Assembly (NCBI RefSeq): GCF_913062585.1
Contig: NZ_CAJXWX010000016.1
Coordinates: 1 to 64,000, forward strand
DNA: 64,000 nucleotides
DNA from: an uncultured Sphingomonas sp.
Lineage (GTDB): Bacteria > Pseudomonadota > Alphaproteobacteria > Sphingomonadales > Sphingomonadaceae
Reading direction: 5' to 3'
Part shown: one piece after another, positions 1 to 8,066 of the stretch
Numbering within the stretch: the first letter of the stretch is position 1
How the letters are laid out: each line of letters starts with the position of its first letter
Translations under genes and position numbers: made by a program
Notes under the pieces: generated by a model
Seen by the model: the letters and a program-made list of their open reading frames with translations, nothing else
The model's database searches: none
What the model was told of the DNA's origin: nothing

Positions 1-153
1 TCGGGTGCGATCCAGCATCTGGCGGGGATGAAGGACTCCAAGACCATCGTCGCGATCAACAAGGACGAGGATGCGCCGATCTTCCAGGTGGCCGATATTG
101 GGCTGGTTGGCGACCTCTTCACCGTCGTGCCGGAGCTGACCGACAAGGTCTGA
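1..153 (+). CDS. etfA: Electron transfer flavoprotein alpha subunit, C-terminal 50 residues (partial)
   Basis: The window opens inside this gene. The visible tail contains [23 protein letters not shown] and [10 protein letters not shown] and ends PELTDKV. This is the conserved FAD-binding C-terminal end of ETF alpha, where the SGAIQH and INKD segments contact the flavin. ETF passes electrons from acyl-CoA and other dehydrogenases to ETF-ubiquinone oxidoreductase. The 5' part, and etfB which usually precedes it, lie outside the window. The identification rests on a short but very characteristic segment. Confidence 0.93.
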   Translation, partial: SGAIQHLAGMKDSKTIVAINKDEDAPIFQVADIGLVGDLFTVVPELTDKV

Positions 154-185
154 CGGCGGTTTGTCGATTTAAATGAGGATTAACG

Positions 186-215
186 CCTCGAGGTTAGCTT
201 AAGCGCGCTTCGAGG
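186..215 (+). promoter_or_regulatory. Hairpin that could cover the ribosome binding site of the PAS-like gene
   Basis: CCTCGA (186-191) can pair with TCGAGG (210-215), and the intervening AAGCGCGCTT (201-210) is itself a palindrome. The right arm overlaps the purine-rich Shine-Dalgarno of the gene starting at 224, so folding could limit its translation. It could instead be a weak terminator for etfA, but no T-tract follows. The structure is seen in the sequence; the role is inferred. Confidence 0.3.
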
Positions 216-223
216 AGTGTCCT

Positions 224-679
224 GTGAAACCGGCCGAGCCGCTTGCCCTGAACCATAGTTGGCCCCTGTTCGAACGCGGGCTGCGGTTCGATCTGGGCTT
301 GGCCGATGCGCCGGATGTCGATGCCTTTCCGGCGAGCGACGACTGGCTCGCAAACCATGGCATCGGCCGGTGGCATTGCGATCTGGCGTCCCAGCGACTG
401 GATTGGTCGCTGGGCGTCTATACGCTGTTCGGCTGGGCGCGCGACCGGCCGCTGGAACGGACGCAAGTCCTGCCCTGTTATCGCAGCGAATCCCTGTCGG
501 CCGTCGAACGGTTGCGTGGCTATGCGATCCGCCACCGACGCGGTTTCACCATTGACGCGCAAATCCATACGTCGGACGGCGAGCGCTGGATGCGCGTGAT
601 CGGCGCGCCCCTCTGTCGGGATCAGCGGGTGGTGGCGCTACGTGGATGGAAAATCGACGTGACTGCGGAATATAGTTGA
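224..679 (+). CDS. Small PAS-fold (PAS_3-like) protein
   Basis: A 151-residue soluble protein with a GTG start preceded by a GAGGAG ribosome binding site. Residues about 44-145 look like a single PAS_3-type domain: GIGRWHCDL, then LDWSLGVYTLFGW, then a core with RHRRGFTIDAQIHTSDGERWMRVIG and a closing strand VVALRGWKIDVT. Such domains usually sit in front of diguanylate cyclase, kinase or sigma-regulating modules, but here no output domain follows. It stands alone between etfA and a LacI-type regulator. A stand-alone sensory or protein-interaction role is inferred; no ligand can be named. Confidence 0.6.
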   Translation: MKPAEPLALNHSWPLFERGLRFDLGLADAPDVDAFPASDDWLANHGIGRWHCDLASQRLDWSLGVYTLFGWARDRPLERTQVLPCYRSESLSAVERLRGYAIRHRRGFTIDAQIHTSDGERWMRVIGAPLCRDQRVVALRGWKIDVTAEYS

Positions 680-752
680 TCCATGTGAGGAAAATGCGGG
701 AATTACCGTTGCCTGCTTGTTTGGGAGCGGAAGGTCCGGTTAGCTTTCGGAC

Positions 753-1802
753 ATGACCGACAATATTACGGGAGGAGGCGATCGTCGCGTTCGGACGATC
801 GCGGATTTGGCGCGGATGGCGGGGGTATCCCCGGGTACCGTTTCGCGGGCGCTGGCGGGCAAGTCGCTGGTCAACGCGGAAACCCGCTCGCGCATCCAGG
901 CCTTGGCGGATCAGCATGGCTTTCGACCCAACCAGATGGCCAGCCGACTGCGTACCCGGCGAACCGGGGTGATCGGTATCGTGGTGCCGCTGGGCCATGA
1001 TCGGCGCCAGCATTTGTCCGACCCCTTCTTCATGACCATGCTCGGCTATCTGGCCGATGCGCTGACCGAGAATGGCTATGACGTGATGCTGTCGCGCGTG
1101 ATCCCGGACGCGGCCGACTGGCTGGACCGGGTGGTCGACAGCGGCATGGTCGACGGCGTCCTGCTGATCGGCCAGTCGAACCAATATGATGCGATCGAAC
1201 GGGTCGCCCGGCGCTACCGCCCGCTGGTCGCCTGGGGCGTGACGTTGCCCGATCAGGTTCATGCGGCGATCGGTACGGACAATGCGGCGGGCGGCTATCT
1301 GGCGGGGCGGCGGCTGATCGAGCGTGGGTGCCGCCGCATCGCCTTTTTGGGCGATATCGGCGCGCCCGAAATCCGGCAGCGACATGACGGCGTCGCGCGG
1401 GCGATGGCCGAAGCGGGATGGCAGGACGGACCGGTGCAACTGCCCACCCATCTCGCATCCGACGACATGGAGCAGGAGATCGCCGCGCATATCGACGCGC
1501 TGCTGGAGCAGGGCGGTGGGGCCATGCCGCTCGACGGGATCGTCGCCGCCTCCGATATGATTGCGATGACGGCGGTACGCGTACTGGCCGATCGTGCGAT
1601 CGCGGTGCCCGACACGCTGGCGGTGATCGGCTATGACGACCTGCCGCTTGCCGCGCAGGCGGTCCCGCGCATCACCACCATCCGCCAGGACATCGCCGCG
1701 GGCGCGCAGGCGATGGTCGATGCCCTGTTCGCCAGGATCGGCGGGCGAGAGGCGGGGTCGGTGATTCTCGACCCCGAACTGGTGCTGCGCGAGACGGCTT
1801 AG
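753..1802 (+). CDS. LacI/GalR-family transcriptional regulator (paralogue 1)
   Basis: A 349-residue LacI-family repressor. The helix-turn-helix and hinge lie at residues about 13-60 (TIADLARMAGVSPGTVSRALAGK, with the usual V-S-x-x-T-V-S-R-A-L pattern). The periplasmic-binding-protein-like effector domain follows, beginning GVIGIVVPLGH, and there is a late GYDDLPLA motif. It closely resembles the regulator at 14026-15051, including almost all of the recognition helix, so both probably bind the same operator. It converges on the GH68 levansucrase-family gene, and the LacI-like palindrome upstream of the permease (4435-4455) is a likely target. Sucrose or fructose as effector is inferred from the neighbours. 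Confidence 0.88.
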   Translation: MTDNITGGGDRRVRTIADLARMAGVSPGTVSRALAGKSLVNAETRSRIQALADQHGFRPNQMASRLRTRRTGVIGIVVPLGHDRRQHLSDPFFMTMLGYLADALTENGYDVMLSRVIPDAADWLDRVVDSGMVDGVLLIGQSNQYDAIERVARRYRPLVAWGVTLPDQVHAAIGTDNAAGGYLAGRRLIERGCRRIAFLGDIGAPEIRQRHDGVARAMAEAGWQDGPVQLPTHLASDDMEQEIAAHIDALLEQGGGAMPLDGIVAASDMIAMTAVRVLADRAIAVPDTLAVIGYDDLPLAAQAVPRITTIRQDIAAGAQAMVDALFARIGGREAGSVILDPELVLRETA

Positions 1803-1809
1803 GGTCTGA

Positions 1810-1824
1810 TCCAGCCAAGCTGGA
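1810..1824. terminator. Short hairpin between convergent lacI-type and GH68 genes
   Basis: TCCAGC (1810-1815) and GCTGGA (1819-1824) form a perfect 6-bp stem with a 3-nt loop in the 29-nt gap between the two convergent genes. There is no T-tract on either side, so it would be at best a weak bidirectional terminator. Confidence 0.35.
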
Positions 1825-1831
1825 CCAGGCT

Positions 1832-2947
1832 CTAGGCGATCGTCACCCGGTCCCCGTCAAAGGCCAGGCGGAACCAGGGCGCGGCGGTGCCGCCGAAGCG
1901 GGCGCGGCGCAGGGCGGGGTCTTCGCTCGCGTCGCGGCCTTCCATGCCCCAATAATCGACGAAGCTGATGACATCGCCTTCGCCCGTCACCCACCAGCAA
2001 TAGGCCTGGGTCGGCTCGGCGACCGGATTGCCCGCGACCAGTCCGGTGCCGTTGACCGGCCGCCAGGGCCCGGCGAAACGGTCGGCGACCATCGCATAGA
2101 GCCCGGTCGGCGCGCCGAGGCCGGGGGCGAAGCGCTTTCCTTGCGTCGACCAGAAGCAATAATAGTGGCCATCGCGCAGGATGATGTGCGGGCGCTCCAG
2201 TTCGCTGTTGACGCCCAGCGATTCGATCAGCGGCGGCTGGATCGTCCAGCCGTCGCCTTCGCGCTTGGCGACGCCGACGACACCGTCAATGTCCTGTTTG
2301 ACCCAGCCCGCCGAGCCGACGAACAGCAGATATTCCGCGCCGTCCGCCGGATCGCGGAAATAACCGGGATCGCGAAAGCCCTTGATGCCGCCATTTTCGG
2401 GCTCTGCCTGATTGGCGACGATATAGTGATGGCCGTCCGCCGCGACGCTCTCGACCGGTTCGCTCCAGCCCTCGGTCCGGCCTTCGTCGGGCAGGAAGCG
2501 GCCGACCGTCTCGAACAGGCGCTGCTCGAAGGTACGAGGCTGGCCCCGCCGTCCCGAGGCGGTGAAATACATGGTGAGCGTGGTGTCGTCCTCGCCCAGC
2601 ACCGCAGAGCCCGACCATTCGCGGCTGCCCGGCGTGAAGCCATCGGCAAAGGTCTCGCCATGGTCGCGCCAGCCGTCGGGCCCGAAGCTGGTCAGGCGGA
2701 TGCGCGCTTCGTCATGGCGCATCTCGGGATCCTCGAAACGCGGCGTGGCGAGGAAGAACCACCAGCTGCGCCCCCCGAAAAAGGCCGTGCGCCCATCGGC
2801 ATAGGCGATCTGCCACATGTCCCACAGGTCATGGTCGGGCAGGATCGGCACGACGTCGGCGGCGGTGAAGACGGGCAGGCGGGCATCGTCCTGGGCGGCG
2901 ATCCCGGTCAACGCCTCGGCCGACCAATGGGCGGGGGTGATCGTCAT
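1832..2947 (-). CDS. GH68 levansucrase/fructansucrase-family enzyme, no signal peptide
   Basis: A 371-residue glycoside hydrolase family 68 protein. It acts on sucrose, either hydrolysing it or moving the fructosyl unit to a fructan. All three catalytic positions can be placed on the five-bladed propeller: the nucleophile in LWDMW (Asp43), the stabiliser in FRDPGY (Asp193, RDP motif), and the acid/base in SELERPH (Glu251). It is shorter than typical levansucrases (about 415-470) and has no signal peptide at its N-terminus. Some GH68 enzymes, for example in Zymomonas, are secreted without one, so location is open. It lies 34 nt downstream of an MFS sugar permease, almost certainly in the same transcript, which would suit an intracellular sucrase. 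Confidence 0.9.
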   Translation of the reverse strand: MTITPAHWSAEALTGIAAQDDARLPVFTAADVVPILPDHDLWDMWQIAYADGRTAFFGGRSWWFFLATPRFEDPEMRHDEARIRLTSFGPDGWRDHGETFADGFTPGSREWSGSAVLGEDDTTLTMYFTASGRRGQPRTFEQRLFETVGRFLPDEGRTEGWSEPVESVAADGHHYIVANQAEPENGGIKGFRDPGYFRDPADGAEYLLFVGSAGWVKQDIDGVVGVAKREGDGWTIQPPLIESLGVNSELERPHIILRDGHYYCFWSTQGKRFAPGLGAPTGLYAMVADRFAGPWRPVNGTGLVAGNPVAEPTQAYCWWVTGEGDVISFVDYWGMEGRDASEDPALRRARFGGTAAPWFRLAFDGDRVTIA

Positions 2948-2981
2948 GGAACCTCGAAAAAAACGGAGGGGAGGGGGAAGA

Positions 2982-4349
2982 TCAGACTTGCGGTGCCGCG
3001 CCGAGCGGCAGGCCCTGCGCGTTGCGAGTGCGGACCGAATAGACGGAGATGGCCGCCAGCAGCATCAGCACGCCGCACAGCGTCAGGACGTTACGCGGAT
3101 CGCCGGCCAGCCAGCTTTGGTAGAAGAGCGGCAGGGTCACGCCGAAGATCAGCATCGGGATGACGATCATCATGTTGAAGATGCCCATATAGACACCTGT
3201 CCGCTCCGGCGGGATCGAGCCCGCCAGGATGACGTACGGATTGCCCATCATGCTGGCCCAGCCCAGCCCGATGCCGATGGCGGGCAGGAACAGCATCGCC
3301 TTGCTGGTCATGTGCGGCATCACCATCATGCCGATGCCGGTGATGACCAGACAGGCGGCGTGGAGCGGCGCCGCGCCGATCCGCTTGGCGAGCGGCACCA
3401 TGGCGAAGGCCGCGACGAAGGCGACGCCGTTATAGAAGGCCGCGACTTCGCCATTGGTCAGCACCGCAGCGTGGAAGCCCGACGAGGTCGCGTCGGCGGT
3501 GCCATAGACCGAACGGCCGATCGCGTAGATGACGTAATTCCAATAGGCCATCATGGCATACCATTGAAACAGGCTCATCAGCGCCAGCTTGCGCATCGGC
3601 AGCGGCATGGCGCGGATCGCGTCGCCGATTTCCTTCAACGTGGCGCCGATCCCCTTGGGCGCGGCGGCGATACGGGCGCGATCCTCCGGGGTCAGCGGCA
3701 GCTCGGGCACCCGCCGGATCGACCAGATGATGGTGATGAAGGACAGCGCCGCGCCGATCATGAACACCACGCGCGCCGTATAGGGGATATTGTGCCCGTC
3801 GACCCAGTCGGGGTTCATTCCCGCCCAGACCAGGATCGAGGGCGTCAGAAAGGCGAGCATCTGCGCCAGGCCGGTAAAGGCGCTCTGCGTCAGAAAGCCG
3901 ATATTATGCTGCGACCCGTCCAGCCGGTCGGAAACATAGGCGCGGTACGGCTCCATGGTGATGTTGTTGCCAGCGTCCAGGATCCACAGCAGCGATACCG
4001 CCATCAGCAAGGACGAACTGAGCGGCATGAAGAACAGCCCCAGCGCGCAGAGCACCGCGCCGATCAGGAAATAGGGCGTGCGGCGTCCCCAGCGGCTGTC
4101 CGTCCGGTCGCTCATGGCGCCGATCAGCGGCTGGATCAGCAATCCCGTCATCGGCCCGGCCATTTGCAGCAGCGGAATCTGCGCCTCGGACGCGCCGAGA
4201 TAGCTGTAGATCGGCGCCATATTCCCCTGTTGCAGCCCGAAACTGAACTGCAGACCCAGGAATCCCAGGTTCATCTCCAGGATGCGGGTCAGCGACAGCC
4301 TTGGCTTGAACGGTGCCATGGTTCCGGCGGCGGGGGGGGACGGGGTCAT
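2982..4349 (-). CDS. MFS sugar (sucrose-type) permease
   Basis: A 455-residue, roughly 12-helix major facilitator superfamily transporter. The loop after helix 2 reads GAMSDRTDSRWGRRTPYF, the SDxxxSRxGRR pattern of the GPH/SUT/SLC45-like sugar:cation symporters, which include sucrose transporters. A longer frame begins at 4382, but the ATG at 4349 has a GAGAGGA ribosome binding site 5 nt upstream and the upstream ATG has none. The gene is first in a two-gene operon with the GH68 enzyme. A 21-bp inverted repeat of LacI type lies 86 nt upstream. Inner-membrane uptake of sucrose is inferred from family and context; another disaccharide is possible. Confidence 0.85.
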   Translation of the reverse strand: MTPSPPAAGTMAPFKPRLSLTRILEMNLGFLGLQFSFGLQQGNMAPIYSYLGASEAQIPLLQMAGPMTGLLIQPLIGAMSDRTDSRWGRRTPYFLIGAVLCALGLFFMPLSSSLLMAVSLLWILDAGNNITMEPYRAYVSDRLDGSQHNIGFLTQSAFTGLAQMLAFLTPSILVWAGMNPDWVDGHNIPYTARVVFMIGAALSFITIIWSIRRVPELPLTPEDRARIAAAPKGIGATLKEIGDAIRAMPLPMRKLALMSLFQWYAMMAYWNYVIYAIGRSVYGTADATSSGFHAAVLTNGEVAAFYNGVAFVAAFAMVPLAKRIGAAPLHAACLVITGIGMMVMPHMTSKAMLFLPAIGIGLGWASMMGNPYVILAGSIPPERTGVYMGIFNMMIVIPMLIFGVTLPLFYQSWLAGDPRNVLTLCGVLMLLAAISVYSVRTRNAQGLPLGAAPQV

Positions 4350-4434
4350 GCGGGTCCTCTCGCACGCGGGGGGATGGGCCATGGTCTATCGCTGGCTTGC
4401 CGCGTCGGGCCCATCATGGCGCGGTCGGATGCGG

Positions 4435-4455
4435 ATTGCAACAAACGATTGCAAT
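4435..4455. promoter_or_regulatory. LacI-type operator upstream of the permease-GH68 operon
   Basis: A perfect 7-bp inverted repeat, ATTGCAA (4435-4441) and TTGCAAT (4449-4455), with a 7-nt spacer CAAACGA. It contains the block AAACGATTGC that also occurs upstream of the TonB receptor gene at 11331-11340. The GCAA..CG..TTGC pattern is typical of LacI-family operators. Binding by either LacI paralogue in this window is inferred. Confidence 0.65.
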
Positions 4456-4494
4456 GGAAATCGACAGATGGTGCAATCAGGATTTCTGAAGAGC

Positions 4495-4812
4495 TTAAGG
4501 CGTCTCCTCGCCCTTGCGGGCCAGCGCGGCGCTTTCGCGCTTCAACGGGCGGGCGACCGGGCAGACTTCCTGCACAAATCCGTTCAGTGTGTTGGTCAGG
4601 CTCTCTGGCACCAGACGATAGAAGACGAATTGTCCGCGCTTGTCGCTGGCGACCAGTCCCGCGGCTTCCAGAATGGACAGATGCTGGGAAATCGACGGCT
4701 TGGCCATGTCGAAGCGCGAGGCGATGTCGCCCGCGCTCAACTCGGCATGGGCCAGATAGGCCAGGATGCGGCGGCGGGCCGGATTGGCGAGCGCCTCGAA
4801 CACACGTTGCAT
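4495..4812 (-). CDS. ArsR-family winged-helix repressor
   Basis: A 105-residue ArsR/SdpR-type regulator. It has FEALANPARRRILAYL (helix 1-2), ELSAGDIASRFDMAKPSISQHL (recognition helix) and a wing GLVASDKRGQFVFYRL. The metal-binding ELCVC(D/G) signature of ArsR/SmtB helix 3 is absent, so it probably senses something other than metal, or acts through a partner. It is divergent from a fatty acid desaturase, with two matching operators between them (4821-4840, 4861-4880). The nearer operator ends 9 nt before its ATG and no Shine-Dalgarno is visible, which suggests a very short leader or leaderless mRNA and autorepression. Confidence 0.87.
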   Translation of the reverse strand: MQRVFEALANPARRRILAYLAHAELSAGDIASRFDMAKPSISQHLSILEAAGLVASDKRGQFVFYRLVPESLTNTLNGFVQEVCPVARPLKRESAALARKGEETP

Positions 4813-4820
4813 ATGTCGTC

Positions 4821-4840
4821 ATTTAGGCAATTCGCTAAGC
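4821..4840. promoter_or_regulatory. ArsR-type operator, proximal degenerate copy
   Basis: ATTTAGG (4821-4827), a 6-nt spacer, then GCTAAGC (4834-4840). It has the same 7-6-7 layout as the perfect site at 4861-4880 but a decayed right arm. It lies immediately upstream of the ArsR-type start codon. Confidence 0.5.
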
Positions 4841-4841
4841 G

Positions 4842-4880
4842 TTGACAAACGTCGTTCGGCATTTAGGAATATACCTAAAT
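4842..4880 (+). promoter_or_regulatory. Desaturase promoter with perfect ArsR-type operator
   Basis: A consensus -35 TTGACA is at 4842-4847. Downstream, where the -10 should lie, is a perfect inverted repeat ATTTAGG (4861-4867), AATATA, CCTAAAT (4874-4880). A repressor bound there would block the desaturase promoter. The AGGGAG ribosome binding site follows at 4885-4890. The operator is clear; the -10 element itself is not a good match. Confidence 0.6.
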
Positions 4881-4896
4881 ATATAGGGAGCGCTGG

Positions 4897-5844
4897 ATGA
4901 CTTGCCGTTCGACGATGCGGATGATCGCCTTGCCCGACAGTGACGCATGTGAGGGCCGGGTGCGATGGGCGCCGATACGCTCGCTATGGATGATCGGCAT
5001 GACCGGATCGGCGCTGGTGCTGGCGCCCCTTACCGTCACGCCCGGCGCGGTGCTGCTCTGGCTGGCGACCTCGGCGGTGACGCTCTGTCTGGGGCATTCG
5101 ATCGGTATGCACCGCTTGCTCATCCATCGCAGCTTCACGGCACCGCTCTGGTTCGAGCGGGTGCTGGTCTATCTAGGGACGCTTGTCGGCATGGCGGGGC
5201 CAATGGCTATGGTCCGGCAACATGACATGCGCGACTGGGCGCAACGGCAGGTGGAGTGCCACGACCTCCACGCCCACCGGGCGCCGTTTTTCCGCGACGC
5301 CTGGTGGCAGATGCATTGCCGCCTCGACCTGGCCCATCCGCCCCGCTTCGTGCCCGAGGCGCGGCTGAGGGACGACCGCTTTCTGGCCTGGCTGGAGCGG
5401 AGCTGGATGGCCCAGCAAATTCCTTGGGCGCTGCTGTTCCTATGGGCGGGTGGCTTGCCCTGGCTGGTCTGGGGCGTGCCGATGCGGGTGGCGGTGGGCG
5501 TGACCGGGCACTGGTTGGTCGGCCATATCACCCACCGGCGCGGACCCCAGGGATGGAGCGTCGACGATGTCGCGGTACAGGGTTACGACCTGCCCGCCGC
5601 TGCGCTGATCACCTTTGGCGAGGCGTGGCACGGCAATCACCACGCCTGGCCAGATTCGGCACGGCTGGGCATCGAGCCGGGTCAGCATGATCCGGGTTGG
5701 TGGGTGCTGCTGGGCTTGCGCCGCCTTGGGCTGGTCCGCGACCTGAAAGAACCGGCGATGCTGTCTCCGCGCGAAGGCTTGCGCCGGGCGGCGGAGACAG
5801 CGACTGCTCACCGTCCGCCGGGCGGCAGGTTCGTCTCCAGATAG
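4897..5844 (+). CDS. Membrane fatty acid desaturase, variant histidine boxes
   Basis: A 315-residue membrane di-iron desaturase. The first histidine box is GHSIGMHR (HX4H) and the third is GEAWHGNHHAWP, close to the canonical GEGWHNNHH of acyl-CoA delta-9 desaturases. The middle box is atypical: instead of HRxHH the protein has RQHDMRDW followed by CHDLHAHR. Hydrophobic segments lie around residues 30-70, 85-105 and 175-215. It would introduce a double bond into acyl chains at the inner membrane. It is divergent from the ArsR-type regulator. Its 3' end overlaps the convergent peptidase gene by 37 nt. Substrate and position of desaturation are unknown. Confidence 0.8.
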   Translation: MTCRSTMRMIALPDSDACEGRVRWAPIRSLWMIGMTGSALVLAPLTVTPGAVLLWLATSAVTLCLGHSIGMHRLLIHRSFTAPLWFERVLVYLGTLVGMAGPMAMVRQHDMRDWAQRQVECHDLHAHRAPFFRDAWWQMHCRLDLAHPPRFVPEARLRDDRFLAWLERSWMAQQIPWALLFLWAGGLPWLVWGVPMRVAVGVTGHWLVGHITHRRGPQGWSVDDVAVQGYDLPAAALITFGEAWHGNHHAWPDSARLGIEPGQHDPGWWVLLGLRRLGLVRDLKEPAMLSPREGLRRAAETATAHRPPGGRFVSR

Positions 5845-8066
5845 CGGGTCATCAGCGAATAGAGGTGGATGCTGGTATTCTCGCCCTCATAGATGCCGTG
5901 GCTGCGGTCGGGATAGGCCATCATCGTGAACGGCTTGTTGAAGTGGATCAGCCGGTCGACCAGCTGATCCTGGTTCTGGTAATGGACATTGTCGTCCAGC
6001 GTGCCGTGGATCAGCAGCAGATTGCCCTTCAACCGGTCGGCGAAGGTGATCGGCGAGCCGTTCTTATAGCCTTCCGCATTGTCCTGCGGCAGGCCCATAT
6101 AGCGTTCCTGATAGATGGTGTCGTAGAGCTTCATGTCGGTGGGGCCTGCCACCGCGATGCCGGTCTTGTAGAGGTCCGGATAGCGGAACATCGCATTCTG
6201 GGTCATCGCGCCGCCGCCGCTCCAGCCCCAGATGCCGATCCGCGCGGGATCGATATAGGGCCGGGTGGCGAGCATCTTCTGCACGCCCGCCGCATAATCG
6301 GCCGAGGCGAGGATGCCGACCTGGCGATAGATGATCTTGCGCCAGTCATGGCCGCGCGGGGTGGCGGTGCCACGCGGGTCGAGGCTGGCGACCAGATAGC
6401 CCTTCTGCGCCAGCATCCGATGCCACAGCCCCTGCGACCCCGCCCAGCGATCCGCGACCGTCTGGCCCCAGGGCTCGCCATAGACGAAATAGAGGATCGG
6501 ATAGCGCTTGGCCGGATCGAAGTGGGGCGGCTTGATCAGCCAGCCGTCGAGCTGCGTGCCGCCGCCGATATCGACGCGGAAGAACTCGGTGGCGGGCAGG
6601 CCGGTGTCCGCCACGACCTTGGTCAGCGGCGCATTGGCGGCCAGCGTGCGCAGCGGCTGCTGGCGGGTCATGTCGAGCATGTCCGTCATTGGCGGCGCAT
6701 CGAAGCGCGACACGGTATGCAGCGCCCAATGCTCGCCCGGCGCGATGTCATAGCTGTGCGTGCCCGGCTGGCCCGCCGGGGTCAGTCGCTCGACCTTGGG
6801 CGCGCCCGACAGGGTGGTACGGTACAGGTAACGCTGGGTCGGATTGTCGGGCGAGGCGATGAACCAGGCATAGCCCGCCTTCTCGTCGACGTTCAGCAGC
6901 TCGACCACGTCGAACTGGCCCGGCGTGCGTAGCGTCGCGCGGCCGCTCGCCCGGTCGATGGTGTAGAGGTGGCGCCAGCCGTCGCGCTCGGACAGCCAGG
7001 TGAAGCTGCGCCCGCCGTTCAGCCATTCGGGCGCGACATTGGCCTCGACCCAGGCGGCGTCCTTTTCGACCATGATCGGTTTGACCGCGCCGGTCGCGGG
7101 ATCGCCGAGCAGGACATTGTACGTGTTCTGGAGCCGGTTGGACTGCTGGATGAACAGCGCCTCCGATCCGCCCGCCCAGCTGATCTGCGGCACGTAATTC
7201 TGGCGCGGATCGCCGGCCAGCTTGAACCAGCGGGTCGCACCGTCGGCCACGTCGATCGCCCCGACCGTCACCGCCGAATTGGTCGTGCCCGCCTTGGGAT
7301 ATTGCAGCGGGATCACCTGCGAATATTGGCCGCCGGTGTTCTTTATCATGTCGAAGGTGCCGACGCCCTTCGTATCGAAGCGCAGAAAGGCGATGCGGCG
7401 CGAGTCCGGGCTCCATTCGAACGCGCGGTGGACCGAGAATTCCTCTTCATAGACCCAGTCGGCCAGGCCATTGACGACATAATCGTCGCCGTCCCGGGTC
7501 AGCGCGACCGGTGCGCCGCCCGCGATCGGCTCCACATAGATGTTGTTCGCGCGGACATAGGCGATCCGGCTATTGTCGGGCGAGATGGTCGCATAGAGCA
7601 AAGTCGAGGGGGCGGCGTCCGGCCCGACCTTGTGCAGGCGGCGATTGGCGACGTCGTAGAGCCAGTAATCGGACAGCGCATGGGTCCGGCGGAAGCGCTT
7701 GCCATTGGTCTGGATCAGCAGCCATTTGTCGTCCGGCGACCATTCATAGCTGTCGATGTCGAGCGGCGCGGTCGCGCCCGGCGGGATCAGGTCGGCGGCG
7801 GCGATCACCACCTCGCGGCGGCCATCGGCGATGCGATAGCGGACGATGTCCTGCCCGCCCTTGGGTGCGGCTTCGAGCGCGAGATAGCTTTCGCCGTCCT
7901 TGCTCCAGCGGCTTTCGCGGACCGATTCCGTGCGCACCGCGCCGGGCCCGAAAATCCCCTCGACCGACAATGGCGCGGGCGTCGTCACCTGCGCGGCGAG
8001 CGGTACCGCCAGCGCGATCGAGGACAGGGAAACCAAAAATCCGGACATCCGCCAGCACGACCGCAT
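5808..8066 (-). CDS. S9 family dipeptidyl-peptidase IV-like exopeptidase, exported
   Basis: A prolyl oligopeptidase-family (S9B/DPP IV) enzyme of 752 residues from the ATG at 8066; a GTG at 8078 is possible but poorly spaced from a GGAG. The N-terminus is a signal peptide (FLVSLSSIALAVPLAAQ). A DPP IV-type beta-propeller fills residues about 40-490, including the YEEEF motif that binds the substrate N-terminus. The alpha/beta-hydrolase domain follows, with nucleophile Ser616 in GWSGGG, the acid in HGTLDDNVH and the histidine in DRSHGIYEG. It should remove X-Pro or X-Ala dipeptides in the periplasm. No operon partner is apparent. Confidence 0.92.
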   Translation of the reverse strand: MRSCWRMSGFLVSLSSIALAVPLAAQVTTPAPLSVEGIFGPGAVRTESVRESRWSKDGESYLALEAAPKGGQDIVRYRIADGRREVVIAAADLIPPGATAPLDIDSYEWSPDDKWLLIQTNGKRFRRTHALSDYWLYDVANRRLHKVGPDAAPSTLLYATISPDNSRIAYVRANNIYVEPIAGGAPVALTRDGDDYVVNGLADWVYEEEFSVHRAFEWSPDSRRIAFLRFDTKGVGTFDMIKNTGGQYSQVIPLQYPKAGTTNSAVTVGAIDVADGATRWFKLAGDPRQNYVPQISWAGGSEALFIQQSNRLQNTYNVLLGDPATGAVKPIMVEKDAAWVEANVAPEWLNGGRSFTWLSERDGWRHLYTIDRASGRATLRTPGQFDVVELLNVDEKAGYAWFIASPDNPTQRYLYRTTLSGAPKVERLTPAGQPGTHSYDIAPGEHWALHTVSRFDAPPMTDMLDMTRQQPLRTLAANAPLTKVVADTGLPATEFFRVDIGGGTQLDGWLIKPPHFDPAKRYPILYFVYGEPWGQTVADRWAGSQGLWHRMLAQKGYLVASLDPRGTATPRGHDWRKIIYRQVGILASADYAAGVQKMLATRPYIDPARIGIWGWSGGGAMTQNAMFRYPDLYKTGIAVAGPTDMKLYDTIYQERYMGLPQDNAEGYKNGSPITFADRLKGNLLLIHGTLDDNVHYQNQDQLVDRLIHFNKPFTMMAYPDRSHGIYEGENTSIHLYSLMTRYLETNLPPGGR

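Noticed and set aside
4350..4382. Eleven-codon N-terminal extension of the MFS permease
   Set aside because: The upstream ATG has no ribosome binding site, while the ATG at 4349 has GAGAGGA at good spacing.
2817..4826. 669-codon plus-strand frame over the permease and the ArsR gene
   Set aside because: It is antisense to two recognisable genes and contains runs of Arg/His/Gln/Asp with no domain.
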